Of a DNA stretch of 64,000 bases, positions 63,992 through 64,000 are shown one piece after another. Source of the DNA: Smittium mucronatum (taxonomy: Eukaryota > Kickxellomycota > Harpellomycetes > Harpellales > Legeriomycetaceae); the NCBI GenBank assembly GCA_001953115.1, contig LSSL01002843.1, positions 1 through 64,000 of the forward strand, written 5' to 3'. The translations under genes were made by a program, and so were the position numbers. The notes beneath the pieces were generated by a model. The model ran no database searches. It had not been told where the DNA came from and saw only the letters and a list, made by a program, of their open reading frames with translations. How positions within the stretch are numbered: the first letter of the stretch is position 1; every line of letters begins with the position of its first letter.

Positions 63992-64000
63992 CAATAATAA

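Larger units (their letters stand above)
63299..64000. other. SPT5 upstream region
   Basis: No gene is recognised. Short frames on both strands between 63302 and 63584 overlap one another and show no domain. The 31-bp CCAAT-bearing repeat is listed separately. Further CCAAT-type sites lie near 63747 (CCAATCGG), 63818, 63829 and 63859. Confidence 0.5.

Noticed and set aside
1..64000. CRISPR array or bacterial operon structure
   Set aside because: No regularly spaced identical repeats with unique spacers were seen. The genes have spliceosomal introns and eukaryotic families.

Overview
The window reads as nuclear DNA of a fungus. The evidence is a TOK-type outward-rectifier K+ channel gene, an Ste24 CAAX protease, an Msc7-like membrane aldehyde dehydrogenase and an Spt5 with a Trp-Gly repeat tail. 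Introns are short, with GT...AG ends. The exact fungal branch cannot be fixed. The Spt5 tail recalls yeast Spt5, while parts of Ste24 (LGFGPEHEITHS) look closer to animal and early-diverging fungal forms, so an AT-rich early-diverging fungus is possible.

Layout. Positions 1-1300 hold no recognisable gene. Positions 1308-3663 (minus) carry a four-exon TOK channel gene of 582 codons that I reconstructed by splicing. Positions 3664-5200 are moderately AT-rich and hold only doubtful short reading frames. From about 5.2 kb to about 53.3 kb lies a roughly 48-kb gene desert, estimated by eye at well over 80% A+T. It is long enough to be a regional centromere or a mutation-degraded heterochromatic block. 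It is not featureless: it contains decayed transposon fragments (a Ty1/copia-like and a Mutator-like (MULE) peptide remnant), two islands of more normal base composition (20.7-21.5 kb and 35.3-35.9 kb), a strongly G-depleted pyrimidine block (37.6-38.3 kb), two consecutive long-arm inverted-repeat elements (47.2-49.5 and 49.6-51.0 kb), and retrotransposition scars with poly(A) tails and perfect target-site duplications (6463-6719 and 52613-52661).

From 53.4 kb the composition returns to normal. A G-rich regulatory-looking stretch with two G-quadruplex candidates and a 36-bp repeat precedes STE24 (54553-56229, plus). An Msc7-like aldehyde dehydrogenase follows (56701-58503, plus), then SPT5 convergently on the minus strand (63298-58789, one intron, 1460 codons). 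Upstream of SPT5 lies a 31-bp tandem repeat that places CCAAT boxes at exact 31-bp spacing.

The genes are housekeeping or membrane functions that do not form an obvious pathway. The most informative part of the window is the record of transposition and decay in the AT-rich block. I found no CRISPR array, rRNA or convincing tRNA, and no clear new multi-gene system.
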